From Rhineura floridana (taxonomy: Eukaryota; Chordata; Lepidosauria; Squamata; Rhineuridae): a DNA stretch of 64,000 nt. Positions within the stretch are counted from its first letter, which is position 1. Every line of letters starts with the position of its first letter. The notes below the pieces were generated by a model, which made no database searches, was not told the origin of the DNA, and was given only the letters and a program-made list of their open reading frames with translations. The stretch lies in the NCBI RefSeq assembly GCF_030035675.1, contig NC_084482.1, positions 229,468,943 through 229,532,942 on the forward strand, in the 5' to 3' direction. Positions 24,551 through 35,406 of this stretch are shown in pieces. The position numbers were made by a program, and so were the translations under genes.

Positions 24551-26025
24551 AGGGACCACCACCTCCACCACCCTTCCCTGTGGGACTTCTGCCTGGCAGG
24601 ACCAGGCCCCAGGTACCCAGCCAGCTAGGACTGATTCTCACCACCTGTCCCTCTTTGGAGGGATACATAAGCCGGCTGGCTGAGGTGGCCTGGGAGACCC
24701 AGTGTCTGCAGGAGGAAGAGACCATCGCCCAAGGAAGGAGAGGCGACTGCTGCTGCTGCTGTGGGACCACCACCTCCACCACCCTTCCCTGTAGGACTTC
24801 TGCCTGGCAGGACCAGGCCCCAGGTACCCAGCCAGCCAGGACTGATTCTCACCACCTGTCCCTGTTTGGAGGGATACATAAGCCGGCTGGCTGAGGTGGC
24901 CTGGGAGACCCAGTGTCTGCAGGAGGAAGAGACCATCGCCCAAGGGAAGGAGAGGCGGCTGCTGCTGCTGCTGTGGGACCACCAGCTCCACCACCCTTCC
25001 CTGTGGGACTTCTGCCTGGCAGGATCAGGCCCCAGGTACCCAGCCAGCTAGGACTGATTCTCACCACCTGTCCCTCTTTGGAGGGATACATAAGCCGGCT
25101 GGCTGAGGTGGCCTGGGAGACCCAGTGTCTGCAGGAGGAAGAGACCATCGCCCAAGGGAAGGAGAGGCGGCGGCTGCTGCTGCTGTGGGACCACCATCTC
25201 CACCACCCTTCCCTGAGGGACTTCTGCCTGGCAGGATCAGGCCCCTGATACCCAGCCAGCCAGGACTGATTCTCACGACCTGTCCCTCTTTGGAGGGATA
25301 CATAAGCCGGCTGGCTGAGGTGGCCTGGGAGACCCAGTGCCTGCAGGAGGAAGAGACCATCGCCCAAGGGAAGGAGAGGCGGCTGCTGCTGCTGCTGTGG
25401 GACCACCACCTCCACCACCCTTCCCTGTAGGACGTCTGCCTGGCAGGACCAGGCCCCAGGTACCCAGCCAGCCAGGACTGATTCTCACCACCTGTCCCTC
25501 TTTGGAGGGATACATAAGCCGGCTGTCTGGGGTGGCCTGGGAGACCCAGTACCTGCAGGAAGAAGAGACCATCGCCCAAGGGAAGGAGAGGCTGCTGCTG
25601 CTGCTGCTGTGGGACCACCACCTCCACCACCCTTCCCTGTGGGACTTCTGCCTGGCAGGACCAGGCCCCAGGTACCCAGCCAGCTAGGACTGATTCTCAC
25701 CACCTGTCCCTCTTTGGAGGGATACATAAGCCGGCTGGCTGAGGTGGCCTGGGAGACCCAGTGCCTGCAGGAGGAAGAGACCATCGCCCAAGGGAAGGAG
25801 AGGCGGCTGCTGCTGCTGCTGCTGCTGCTGAGGGACCACCACCTCCACCACCCTTCCCTGTAGGACTTCTGCCTGGCAGGACCAGGCCCCAGGTACCCAG
25901 CCAGCTAGGACTGATTCTCACCACCTGTCCCTCTTTGGAGGGATACATAAGCCAGCTGGCTGAGGTGTCCTGGGAGACCCAGTGCCTGCAGGAGGAAGAG
26001 ACCATCGCCCAAGGGAAGGAGAGGC

Positions 26026-26069
<44 letters not shown>

Positions 26070-26902
26070 AGGGACCACCACCTCCACCACCCTTCCCTGT
26101 GGGACTTCTGCCTGGCAGGACCAGGCCCCAGGTACCCAGCCAGGTAGGACTGATTCTCACCACCTGTCCCTCTTTGGAGGGATACATAAGCCGGCTGGCT
26201 GAGGTGGCCTGGGAGACCCAGTGTCTGCAGGAGGAAGAGACCATCGCCCAAGGAAGGAGAGGCGACTGCTGCTGCTGCTGTGGGACCACCACCTCCACCA
26301 CCCTTCCCTGTAGGACTTCTGCCTGGCAGGACCAGGCCCCAGGTACCCAGCCAGCCAGGACTGATTCTCACCACCTGTCCCTGTTTGGAGGGATACATAA
26401 GCCGGCTGGCTGAGGTGGCCTGGGAGACCCAGTGTCTGCAGGAGGAAGAGACCATCGCCCAAGGGAAGGAGAGGCGGCTGCTGCTGCTGCTGTGGGACCA
26501 CCAGCTCCACCACCCTTCCCTGTGGGACTTCTGCCTGGCAGGATCAGGCCCCAGGTACCCAGCCAGCTAGGACTGATTCTCACCACCTGTCCCTCTTTGG
26601 AGGGATACATAAGCCGGCTGGCTGAGGTGGCCTGGGAGACCCAGTGTCTGCAGGAGGAAGAGACCATCGCCCAAGGGAAGGAGAGGCGGCTGCTGCTGCT
26701 GCTGTGGGACCACCACCTCCACCACCCTTCCCTGTGGGACTTCTGCCTGGCAGGACCAGGCCCCAGGTACCCAGCCAGCCAGGACTGATTCTCACCACCT
26801 GTCCCTCTTTGGAGGGATACATAAGCCAGCTGGCTGAGGTGTCCTGGGAGACCCAGTGCCTGCAGGAGGAAGAGACCATCGCCCAAGGGAAGGAGAGGCG
26901 GC

Positions 26903-26958
<56 letters not shown>

Positions 26959-27032
26959 AGGGACCACCACCTCCACCACCCTTCCCTGTGGGACTTCTGC
27001 CTGGCAGGACCAGGCCCCAGGTACCCAGCCAG

Positions 27033-28423
27033 CTAGGACTGATTCTCACCACCTGTCCCTCTTTGGAGGGATACATAAGCCGGCTGGCTGAGGTGGCCTG
27101 GGAGACCCAGTGTCTGCAGGAGGAAGAGACCATCGCCCAAGGAAGGAGAGGCGACTGCTGCTGCTGCTGTGGGACCACCACCTCCACCACCCTTCCCTGT
27201 AGGACTTCTGCCTGGCAGGACCAGGCCCCAGGTACCCAGCCAGCCAGGACTGATTCTCACCACCTGTCCCTGTTTGGAGGGATACATAAGCCGGCTGGCT
27301 GAGGTGGCCTGGGAGACCCAGTGTCTGCAGGAGGAAGAGACCATCGCCCAAGGGAAGGAGAGGCGGCTGCTGCTGCTGCTGTGGGACCACCAGCTCCACC
27401 ACCCTTCCCTGTGGGACTTCTGCCTGGCAGGATCAGGCCCCAGGTACCCAGCCAGCTAGGACTGATTCTCACCACCTGTCCCTCTTTGGAGGGATACATA
27501 AGCCGGCTGGCTGAGGTGGCCTGGGAGACCCAGTGTCTGCAGGAGGAAGAGACCATCGCCCAAGGGAAGGAGAGGCGGCTGCTGCTGCTGCTGTGGGACC
27601 ACCACCTCCACCACCCTTCCCTGTGGGACTTCTGCCTGGCAGGACCAGGCCCCAGGTACCCAGCCAGCCAGGACTGATTCTCACCACCTGTCCCTCTTTG
27701 GAGGGATACATAAGCCGGCTGGCTGAGGTGGCCTGGGAGACCCAGTGCCTGCAGGAGGAAGAGACCATCGCCCAAGGGAAGGAGAGGCGGCGGCTGCTGC
27801 TGCTGTGGGACCACCAGCTCCACCACCCTTCCCTGTGGGACTTCTGCCTGGCAGGATCAGGCCCCAGGTACCCACCCAGCTAGGACTGATTCTCACCACC
27901 TGTCCCTCTTTGGAGGGATACATAAGCCGGCTGGCTGAGGTGGCCTGGGAGACCCAGTGTTTGCAGGAGGAAGAGACCATCGCCCAAGGAAGGAGAGGCG
28001 ACTGCTGCTGCTGCTGTGGGACCACCACCTCCACCACCCTTCCCTGTAGGACTTCTGCCTGGTAGGACCAGGCCCCAGGTACCCAGCCAGCCAGGACTGA
28101 TTCTCACCACCTGTTCCTCTTTGGAGGGATACATAAGCCGGCTGGCTGAGGTGGCCTGGGAGACCCAGTGCCTGCAGGAGGAAGAGACCATCGCCCAAGG
28201 GAAGGAGAGGCGGCTGCTGCTGCTGCTGTGGGACCACCACCTCCACCACCCTTCCCTGTGGGACTTCTGCCTGGCAGGACCAGGCCCCAGGTACCCAGCC
28301 AGCCAGGACTGATTCTCACCACCTGTCCCTCTTTGGAGGGATACATAAGCCAGCTGGCTGAGGTGTCCTGGGAGACCCAGTGCCTGCAGGAGGAAGAGAC
28401 CATCGCCCAAGGGAAGGAGAGGC

Positions 28424-28470
<47 letters not shown>

Positions 28471-29740
28471 AGGGACCACCACCTCCACCACCCTTCCCTG
28501 TGGGACTTCTGCCTGGCAGGACCAGGCCCCAGGTACCCAGCCAGCTAGGACTGATTCTCACCACCTGTCCCTCTTTGGAGGGATACATAAGCCGGCTGGC
28601 TGAGGTGGCCTGGGAGACCCAGTGTCTGCAGGAGGAAGAGACCATCGCCCAAGGAAGGAGAGGCGACTGCTGCTGCTGCTGTGGGACCACCACCTCCACC
28701 ACCCTTCCCTGTAGGACTTCTGCCTGGCAGGACCAGGCCCCAGGTACCCAGCCAGCCAGGACTGATTCTCACCACCTGTCCCTGTTTGGAGGGATACATA
28801 AGCCGGCTGGCTGAGGTGGCCTGGGAGACCCAGTGTCTGCAGGAGGAAGAGACCATCGCCCAAGGGAAGGAGAGGCGGCTGCTGCTGCTGCTGTGGGACC
28901 ACCAGCTCCACCACCCTTCCCTGTGGGACTTCTGCCTGGCAGGATCAGGCCCCAGGTACCCAGCCAGCTAGGACTGATTCTCACCACCTGTCCCTCTTTG
29001 GAGGGATACATAAGCCGGCTGGCTGAGGTGGCCTGGGAGACCCAGTGTCTGCAGGAGGAAGAGACCATCGCCCAAGGGAAGGAGAGGCGGCTGCTGCTGC
29101 TGCTGTGGGACCACCACCTCCACCACCCTTCCCTGTGGGACTTCTGCCTGGCAGGACCAGGCCCCAGGTACCCAGCCAGCCAGGACTGATTCTCACCACC
29201 TGTCCCTCTTTGGAGGGATACATAAGCCGGCTGGCTGAGGTGGCCTGGGAGACCCAGTGCCTGCAGGAGGAAGAGACCATCGCCCAAGGGAAGGAGAGGC
29301 GGCGGCTGCTGCTGCTGCGGGACCACCAGCTCCACCACCCTTCCCTGTGGGACTTCTGCCTGGCAGGATCAGGCCCCAGGTACCCAGCCAGCTAGGACTG
29401 ATTCTCACCACCTGTCCCTCTTTGGAGGGATACATAAGCCGGCTGGCTGAGGTGGCCTGGGAGACCCAGTGTTTGCAGGAGGAAGAGACCATCGCCCAAG
29501 GAAGGAGAGGCGACTGCTGCTGCTGCTGTGGGACCACCACCTCCACCACCCTTCCCTGTAGGACTTCTGCCTGGTAGGACCAGGCCCCAGGTACCCAGCC
29601 AGCCAGGACTGATTCTCACCACCTGTTCCTCTTTGGAGGGATACATAAGCCGGCTGGCTGAGGTGGCCTGGGAGACCCAGTGCCTGCAGGAGGAAGAGAC
29701 CATCGCCCAAGGGAAGGAGAGGCAGCTGCTGCTGGTGCGG
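27033..29740 (+). repeat. Higher-order repeat, ~1,512-bp period
   Basis: The stretch 27,033-28,230 is repeated at 28,545-29,740 with an offset of 1,512 bases, and many equivalent positions are identical (for example 27,033/28,545, 27,257/28,769, 27,681/29,193, 27,893/29,405). The unit is about seven monomers including one with an expanded CTG run. Related blocks begin at 24,638 and 26,157 (offset 1,519). Confidence 0.85.
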
Positions 29741-30080
29741 TGCTGCTGCTTTCTTTTTTATTTGTATTGTGTGGTTGTGTCAGTCGTGTGTGAGTGTGTG
29801 TGCCTGTACAATATGTGGGTGTCTGTATGAGTGGATGTTATTTGTTGTTTTATGTTGTTGTGTTGTATGAGTGAGGACTGTGTTGTGTGTATGAAATTCT
29901 TGTGTTTTTAATATGTGCCTGGGAGAGAGGAGTTTATGTGTAGCGTAAACGTAGTGATGGGTAATGGGAGGTATGGCGTTAGGAGGAGAACACGCCAGGT
30001 AAGGGGAACTCATCCCAGACAAGTCGTGTCTGTGCCTTGTTCCGGTTCTCCTCATATCCACAGGATTTCGGGTTGTCCTA
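29741..30080 (+). other. L2 5' leader between array and endonuclease
   Basis: A unique T/G-rich stretch (TTGTATTGTGTGGTTGTGTCAG and on), very different in composition from the array, carries the L2 from the last monomer to the coding region. No ORF1 is recognised between the array and the endonuclease. Confidence 0.6.
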
Positions 30081-30084
30081 TCAG

Positions 30085-30790
30085 CCAGCTCTTGAATCTC
30101 CAAGTGCTGCTTTTAAATGCCAGGTCGGTATATAAAAAACCTCCCTAGTCCATGATGTAATTGTGGAGGAGAGCGCCGACCTGGCATGCATAACCGAGAC
30201 CTGGGTGGGGGAGCAGGGAGGAGTTGCCCTTTCCCAGCTTTGCCCACCCGGGTATATGGTCCAGAACTGTGGTAGATCCGAGGGCCGGGGAGGGGGGGTT
30301 GCTGTGGTCTATAAGAGTTCTTTTCTCCTCACCAGGCACCCTGTCCAGGAGGTGATTGGCCTGGAGTGTCTCCACCTTGTGTTGGGCCAGCGAGACAGAT
30401 TGGGAATTCTGTTGGTGTACCGCCCACCTTGCTGCCCAACAGCTTCCCTAGCTGAGCTGACCGAGATAGTCTCGGAGGTGTTGTTGGGATCCCCTAGACT
30501 TTTGGTACTGGGGGATTTCAATATCAGGGGCAGCTCAGGACTTCATTGCCGCCATGACAACAATGGGGCTGTCTCAATTTTCTACTGGACCAACGCATGT
30601 GTTGGGACATACTCTTGATTTGATCTTCGCCACTGGACATGGAGATGGTGACCTGCAGGTGGGGTGTTTTTCATCTACCCCATTGTCATGGACAGATCAC
30701 CGCCTGCTGAGATTTAGACTTACAGCGTCCCTTTCCCTCTGCAAAGGTGGGGGACCTATTAAGTTGGTCTGCTCCCGGAGACTAATGGAT
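30085..30790 (+). pseudogene. L2 ORF2, APE endonuclease part
   Basis: Motifs in order are LQVLLLNARSVYKKP, ESADLACITETWVGEQGG, GGGVAVVYKSSF, LGILLVYRPPCC and LLVLGDFNIRG. A frame change falls near 30,140 and another near 30,550, after which TGPTHVLGHTLDLIFATG and SWTDHRLLRF (the endonuclease SDH box, here TDH) continue. It is homologous to 50,230-50,890 of the second L2. Confidence 0.85.
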
Positions 30791-32890
30791 CCTTTGGGTT
30801 TTCAGAAGGCTCTGGGAGATTTTCCGGCTGATAAGACTAGTGCTCCTGTCGAGGCCCTGGTCAAACTGTGGAATACGGAAATGGCCCGGGCTGTTGACAC
30901 GATCGCTCCTGCGCGTCCCCTTCGATGTAGAGCTCATACAGCTCCGTGGTATACCCCGGAGCGGAGAGTGATGAAATAAGAGAGGAGGAGGCTTGAGTGT
31001 AGATGGAGGCGAACTCCTGACGGATGCAATCATGCCTTGGTAAGTGCTTCCACTAAACGGTATATAGAAGCGGTGAGGGCAGCAAAAAAGTGTTATTTTG
31101 CTGCCACTATTAGATCATCTTTATGCTGCCCAGCGAAGCTTTTTAACGTAGTACGTGGGCTTTTACACTCTGGCCCTCAGGATACTACAGAGTCATCTGA
31201 AGCCCGCTGCAATGAGTTTGCGGGGCACTTCCAAAATAAAATCGCATACATCCATAGGGACCTCGATTCTAATGTTAGGACAGTTGAATCCATTGAGGTA
31301 CCTAGATCATGGTCTTGTCCTCAGTTGTTGGATAAGTTTCAGTTGGTGCAGCTTGAGGAAGTTGACAAGATGCTTGGACTGGTGCGTGCAACCACGTCGG
31401 TACTCGACCCTTGCCCTTCTTGGCTAGTTAAAGCTAGCCGGGCTGGAACTGCCGGCTGGGCCAAGGAAGTGATCAATGCCTCCTTGAGTGAGGGAGTTGT
31501 CCCTCGTTCTCTCAAGGAGGCTGTAGTGAGACCTCTCTTGAAGAGGTCATCCTTGGACCCAGATAATTTGAACAACTATCGACCGGTAGCAAATGTTCCA
31601 TTTCTGGGCAAGGTCTTGGAACGGGTGGTTGCCAGCCAGCTCCAGGCGCTCTTGGATGAAACCGATTATCTAGATCCGTTTCAATCCGGTTTTAGGCCCG
31701 GTTTTGGCACAGAAACAGCCTTGGTCGCCCTGTACGATGACCTTTGTCGGGAGAGGGACAGGGGGAGTGTAACTCTGTTGATTCTCCTTGACCTCTCAGC
31801 TGCTTTTGATACCATCGACCATGGTATCCTTCTGGAGAGACTCGCGGAGTTGGGGGTACTGCTTGGCAGTGGCTCCGCTCCTACTTGGCGGATCATCTCC
31901 AGAAGGTAGTGCTTGGGGAACATTGCTCGATACCCTGGACTCTCCATTGTGGAGTCCCTCAGGGATCGGTTCTGTCCCCCATGCTTTTCAACATCTACAT
32001 GAAGCCTCTGGGTGCGGTCATCAGGAGTTTTGGAGTGCGTTGCCATCAGTACACTGATTCCACGCAGCTCTACTACTCCTTTTCATCTTCCTCAGGTGAG
32101 GCTGTTGATGTGCTGAACCGTTGCCTAGCTGCGATAATGGACTGGATGGGAGCTAATAAACTGAAACTCAATCCAGACAAGACTGAGACGCTGTTGGTGA
32201 GTGCCTTTTCCGCTCAGATGGAGGATGTTCATTCTGTTCTGGATGTGGTTACACTCCCCCTGAAAGAACAGGTTCGTAGTTTGGGGGTTCTTTTCGACCC
32301 TTCCTTGTCACTCGAGGCTCAGGTAGCCTCGGTGGCTCGGAATGCATTTTACCATCTTCGTTTGGTAGCCCAACTACGCCCCTATCTTGGCGGTGATGAC
32401 CTCACCTCAGTTGTTCATGCTCTAGTGACCTCTAGATTGGATTACTGTAATGCACTCTACATGGGGCTGCCCTTGAAGACGGTTTGGAAGCTGCAGCTAG
32501 TGCAAAACGCAGCAGCCAGACTACTGACGAGGACCAAGCGGTCCTCACATATTACACCTGTTCTGGCCCGTTTGCACTGGTTGCCGATTTGTTTCCGGGC
32601 CAGATTCAAGGTGCTGGTATTGACCTATAAAGCCTTACACGGTGTGGGCCCGCAATATCTGATGGAACGCCTCTCCCACTATGAGCCTACCTGTACACTT
32701 CATTCGACATCTAAGGCCCTCCTCTGAGTGCTGTCTCACCGAGAGGCTCGGAGGGTAATGACAAGATCTAGGGCCTTTTCGGTGGTGGCCCCCGAATTGT
32801 GGAACAGTCTCTCCGAGGAGGTACGCCTGGCGCCTACACTGCTATCCTTTCAGCACCAGGCTAAAACCTTCCTATTCTCTCAGGCATTTT
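30790..32890 (+). pseudogene. L2 ORF2, reverse transcriptase and C-terminus
   Basis: A stop at 30,977 precedes a long frame (31,037-31,909) with NYRPVANVPFLGKVLERVV and LILLDLSAAFDTIDH. The frame then shifts near 31,865-31,900 and continues from 31,885 with CGVPQGSVLSPMLFNIYMK. The catalytic box reads YTDS (near 32,050) where a working copy needs Y-A/T-D-D, so the enzyme would be dead. The C-terminus (LDYCNALYMGLPLKTVWKL, HSTSKALL) meets a stop at 32,727 and goes on to 32,891. The 3' UTR contains TACACCGCCCAGGGAGCC. Confidence 0.9.
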
Positions 32891-33080
32891 AATATATTTC
32901 TATGTATTTTACTGTTTTAATGTTTTAGCTATGCTAATATCATTTAGTGTTATTATGAATTTGTATTTTTATCTGTGATTTTGTTCATTTATTGTATTAT
33001 TGTATGTTGTACACCGCCCAGGGAGCCATTGGCTATGGGCGGTTTATAAATGAAATTAAAAATAAATAAATAAATAAATA

Positions 33081-33987
33081 CCTCGGAATTATTTTCCACT
33101 CTTCCCTCTCCTGGACCACACACATTCGAGCGGCAGCTCTTTCTGCTCGTGCGTCTGCGAAAAGCATCCTACGGTATTTTCACACTAAAGGGGGGCAATA
33201 TATTCCAGCTGCCATACAGGTTTTCAGAGCAAAGGTAATTCCCCAACTTCTTTTTGGTGCCCAGCTCTGGATCTCTGAATATAATGCTACAGTCGAGTCA
33301 GTACTCTCCCTTTATCTACAGAAACTTTTTGGTGTCCCAAGATGCGTCCCAAATGCGGCCCTTAGACTCGAAGCTGGCCTTATCTCGTTAGAATGCCAAG
33401 CATGGTCCAGTGCATTTAATCATTGGGTCAAACTTTCTTATGAGCCACCAATTGGATACTTAACAAGCCTCTGGGAAGATACTTATCTTTCCAAATGGAC
33501 CAAAACTTTGCATGCTAAACTCCCCAAATTAGGCCTCTCATTAGAATATTTAACTACAGTAGAGCTAATAGTGGCCAAACACACAATTCTAAATAGACTA
33601 AAAGACTTAGACCGACAAACCTCAATAGCAGCAGCATGTTCTCCTCTCCACTCCAGTCTGGACTTTAATATTGGATCTCACGCATTATATCTTGACTTTC
33701 TAACGATACCTAAACTCCGACATTCTTTTACTAAGGCAAGATTCAACTGCCTGGACTCTGCTCTGCTGGAAGGGAGATATCGGGGTATCCCTTACGCCCA
33801 GCGTTTATGTCCATGTAGAGCGGATGAGCCAGAAACCCTTCTTCATGTACTATTTGCATGTCCAACATATTCTTTAGAACGCTGTAGATATCTACTTCCA
33901 TTTACCAAAAAATTTAATAGCAAGACTCCAGAAGAGTTATTGAAACGCTTCCTATACGGCTCAGATATTTTTTATTTACTTATTTAA
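33081..33987 (+). pseudogene. Vingi-like LINE ORF2, C-terminal part
   Basis: The frame cut at 16,877 resumes here as YLGIIFHSSLSWTTHIRAAA. The region includes QLLFGAQLWI and a zinc-finger-like CPCRADEPETLLHVLFACP, and ends near 33,987, where an L2 tail enters. From 33,508 to 33,987 it is open without interruption. Confidence 0.88.
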
Positions 33988-34180
33988 TTACATTTCTAAA
34001 CCGCCCTATAGCAACAAGCTCTCAGGGCGGTGTACAACAAGATAAAACCACAATTAAAATACAAGCAAGTGTAGATTATAAAACATATTAAAAACAAAAT
34101 TAAAATACAACTTAAAAATAAAAATACAATAAAATTAAATTTAAAATTAACATTAAATTAAGGTTAAGATAAGGTTCTTA
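33972..34180 (-). mobile_element. L2 3'-UTR fragment in the Vingi-like 3' end
   Basis: On the minus strand the block reads as an L2 3' UTR ending in ACCGCCCTGAGAGCTTGTTGC and an AAATAAGTAAAT tail. No coding sequence remains. The ends are approximate. Confidence 0.75.
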
Positions 34181-34435
34181 CCATTTCAATTGCCAAATTT
34201 GTATACGCAGCCCAAACTAAACGTTCTAATTCCTGCTCCTGAAAGCTTCAGTTTGGTGGTACAGCAACCAAATTTAATAGCTGACCTCTACCTTGAATTT
34301 TACCCTATAACCTACTCCTATTACTCCTTGTATCCTACTCCTCTGTACTGATCTTTTAGACATGTGTTATAATTATATCCTATGCTATTTCTATGTATTT
34401 TTATACTGGTCAATGACCGCAATAAACTTATTCTG

Positions 34436-34448
34436 AAGTGCCAGGCTG
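34436..34448 (+). repeat. Target-site duplication, right copy
   Basis: AAGTGCCAGGCTG, matching 11,691-11,703 exactly. It follows the Vingi-like 3' end AATAAACTTATTCTG. Confidence 0.85.
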
Positions 34449-34592
34449 ACCCTGCTGGGACCACACGGCCCTGTCCTCTTCAGGGGTGCAGGAGTTAACA
34501 AACAATCCCTCCTCTTAGCTGCAAATGGCTTGACTTGGAATGGCTGAATATTTTGTGGTCAAAAGTAATTGTCCTGTCTGTTTCCTTGGAAG

Positions 34593-34670
34593 AATCGGAG
34601 CTCAATTCCTGTTTGGAAGACAGAGAGGATCTTCTTATCCAAGTTCCCAAAGAGGAGGAGACCTCAGCAG
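34593..34670 (+). CDS. KRAB zinc-finger gene linker exon, copy 1
   Basis: A small acidic exon lies between acceptor TTTCCTTGGAAG (ends 34,592) and donor GTTGGT. It has 78 bases, phase 2 in and 1 out, and reads SELNSCLEDREDLLIQVPKEEETSA. Reptile KRAB zinc-finger genes carry such exons (PDLIS...EEE...Q.PKEEE) between the KRAB box and the fingers. Its length is a multiple of three, so skipping or repeating it keeps frame. Open in this copy. Confidence 0.6.
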
Positions 34671-34869
34671 GTTGGTGCTTAGCTGTGCTGTGGAGCCTCT
34701 TTTAGTCTCAGAAATGAAGCATTTTTCCATTCCTGAGTAATATCATCCGGGGAGAGTCACCCATCAGGCTGTGAGTTCTCCTGGTGGACATCTCGGATGG
34801 TTTTAAAAGGGGCTAAGAAAAATGGCTTCATGCCCAGTCTGTGTCTGTTGGAATTACTTTTTAAGATGT

Positions 34870-34996
34870 TTTTGTTTTAATATATTTTAAAGCCTGATTT
34901 TAATGATGCATTTGAGAATGTTTTGAGTGTTTTTGTTTGCCACCCTGGGCTCCTACTCGGAGGAAGGGTGGGATATAAATCTAAATGAATAAATGG
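34870..34996 (+). repeat. L2-type LINE/SINE 3' tail
   Basis: GCCACCCTGGGCTCCTACTCGGAGGAAGGGTGGGATATAAAT followed by an AATGAATAAATG tail is the L2-shared 3' end. It lies in the intron between linker exon copies 1 and 2. Confidence 0.65.
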
Positions 34997-35288
34997 AAGG
35001 GAAAGCTCTCAAGGGCCACCAGTCCTGATGTTTATGGGCCACCTCCGGAGTCGGGGACAGCAGCAGGAGATGCACTCTTGCCTTGCTCTCTGCCTTGAGG
35101 GCCTCCCATGTGTGTCTAGTTGGCCCCTATGGGCCAGGCTGGCTCCAGGCTTTTTTGGGGGGGTGTCTTGGGGACAGGGTATCAATGAGGCCCTTATTCC
35201 CTTCCTTTCCTCCTCACACTGCACCCCTCCTCCCCCTTGGCCCCAGCCCTTTAATATAAAATAATATGGTGACCCCCTAAAAAGAGGA

Positions 35289-35406
35289 GGGGAACCTTTG
35301 GCCCTGCAGATGTTGGTGAACTGCAGATTCCATCAGCTCCTGCAAGGATGGCCAATGATTATTGGTGATGGGAGTTCAGCAACATCTGCAGGGCCACAGG
35401 ATCCCC
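35289..35406. mobile_element. hAT-like MITE
   Basis: About 118 bases with long imperfect inverted arms: GGGGAACCTTTGGCCCTGCAG on the left and CTGCAGGGCCACAGGATCCCC on the right. The centre holds GATGGGAGTTCAGCAACATCTG. No coding capacity. The family is given by resemblance only. Confidence 0.55.

Larger units (their letters stand above)
16878..29740 (+). repeat. Tandem array of ~212-bp monomers with internal (CTG)n
   Basis: Roughly 60 head-to-tail copies of a GC-rich monomer lie here. Each runs ACCTGTCCCTCTTTGGAGG, GATACATAAGCCGGCTGGC, a CTGCAGGAGGAAGAG block, a CTG run, GGGACCACCACCTCCACC, and TGGCAGGACCAGGCCCC. The period is 212 bases when the CTG run has about four or five units. Monomers look very alike by eye. 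A 229-bp variant occupies part of 22.6-24.4 kb, and longer multi-monomer blocks repeat in the right half. The period is not a multiple of three and stops recur at the monomer joins, so the apparent reading frames are not genes. The position directly upstream of an L2 LINE suggests promoter monomers such as those of mouse L1. Confidence 0.95.
16878..33080 (+). mobile_element. L2-clade LINE with a 12.9-kb tandem-monomer 5' end
   Basis: This is a single 16.2-kb insertion in the Vingi-like LINE. From 5' to 3' it is a tandem array of about 60 monomers (16,878-29,740), a T/G-rich unique leader (29,740-30,080), endonuclease, reverse transcriptase, 3' UTR and an AAAT tail (33,058-33,080). The host LINE frame runs in to base 16,877 and out from base 33,081 with nothing lost, so the array and L2 arrived, or at least now lie, as one unit. 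The array begins mid-monomer, as expected of a 5' truncation. The L2 coding part has several frame changes and the active-site motif reads YTDS, so it is inactive. Whether the array was this long on arrival is unknown. Confidence 0.8.
11704..34435 (+). mobile_element. Full-length I/Vingi-like LINE, interrupted by three L2 insertions
   Basis: A two-ORF, APE-endonuclease LINE lies between perfect 13-bp target duplications. Its own sequence is in four pieces: about 11,704-12,104 (5' UTR), 12,736-16,877 (ORF1, endonuclease, most of the reverse transcriptase), 33,081-33,972 (C-terminal part) and 34,180-34,435 (3' UTR), near 5.7 kb in all. The pieces fit without loss: the coding frame stops at SYK at 16,877 and resumes with YLGIIF at 33,081. 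The presence of APE endonuclease excludes R4, and the C-terminus carries a C-P-C...H...C motif. The I/Vingi assignment is my best guess. It has several stops and is inactive. It sits in the intron between the KRAB-A and linker exons. Confidence 0.85.

Noticed and set aside
16878-29740. Dozens of 90-330-codon reading frames on both strands, some with long polyalanine, polyleucine or polyglutamine runs
   Set aside because: They are the same ~212-bp monomer read in different frames. The period is not a multiple of three and stops recur at monomer joins. The homopolymer runs are the CTG tract. No sign of a protein gene.
16878-29740. CRISPR-like regular repeats
   Set aside because: Whole monomers are repeated with no unique spacers, and the sequence is from a vertebrate.
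29760-29900. TG-rich stretch as a microsatellite or Z-DNA element
   Set aside because: The repeats are irregular and lie in the L2 leader; no pure run is long enough to call.
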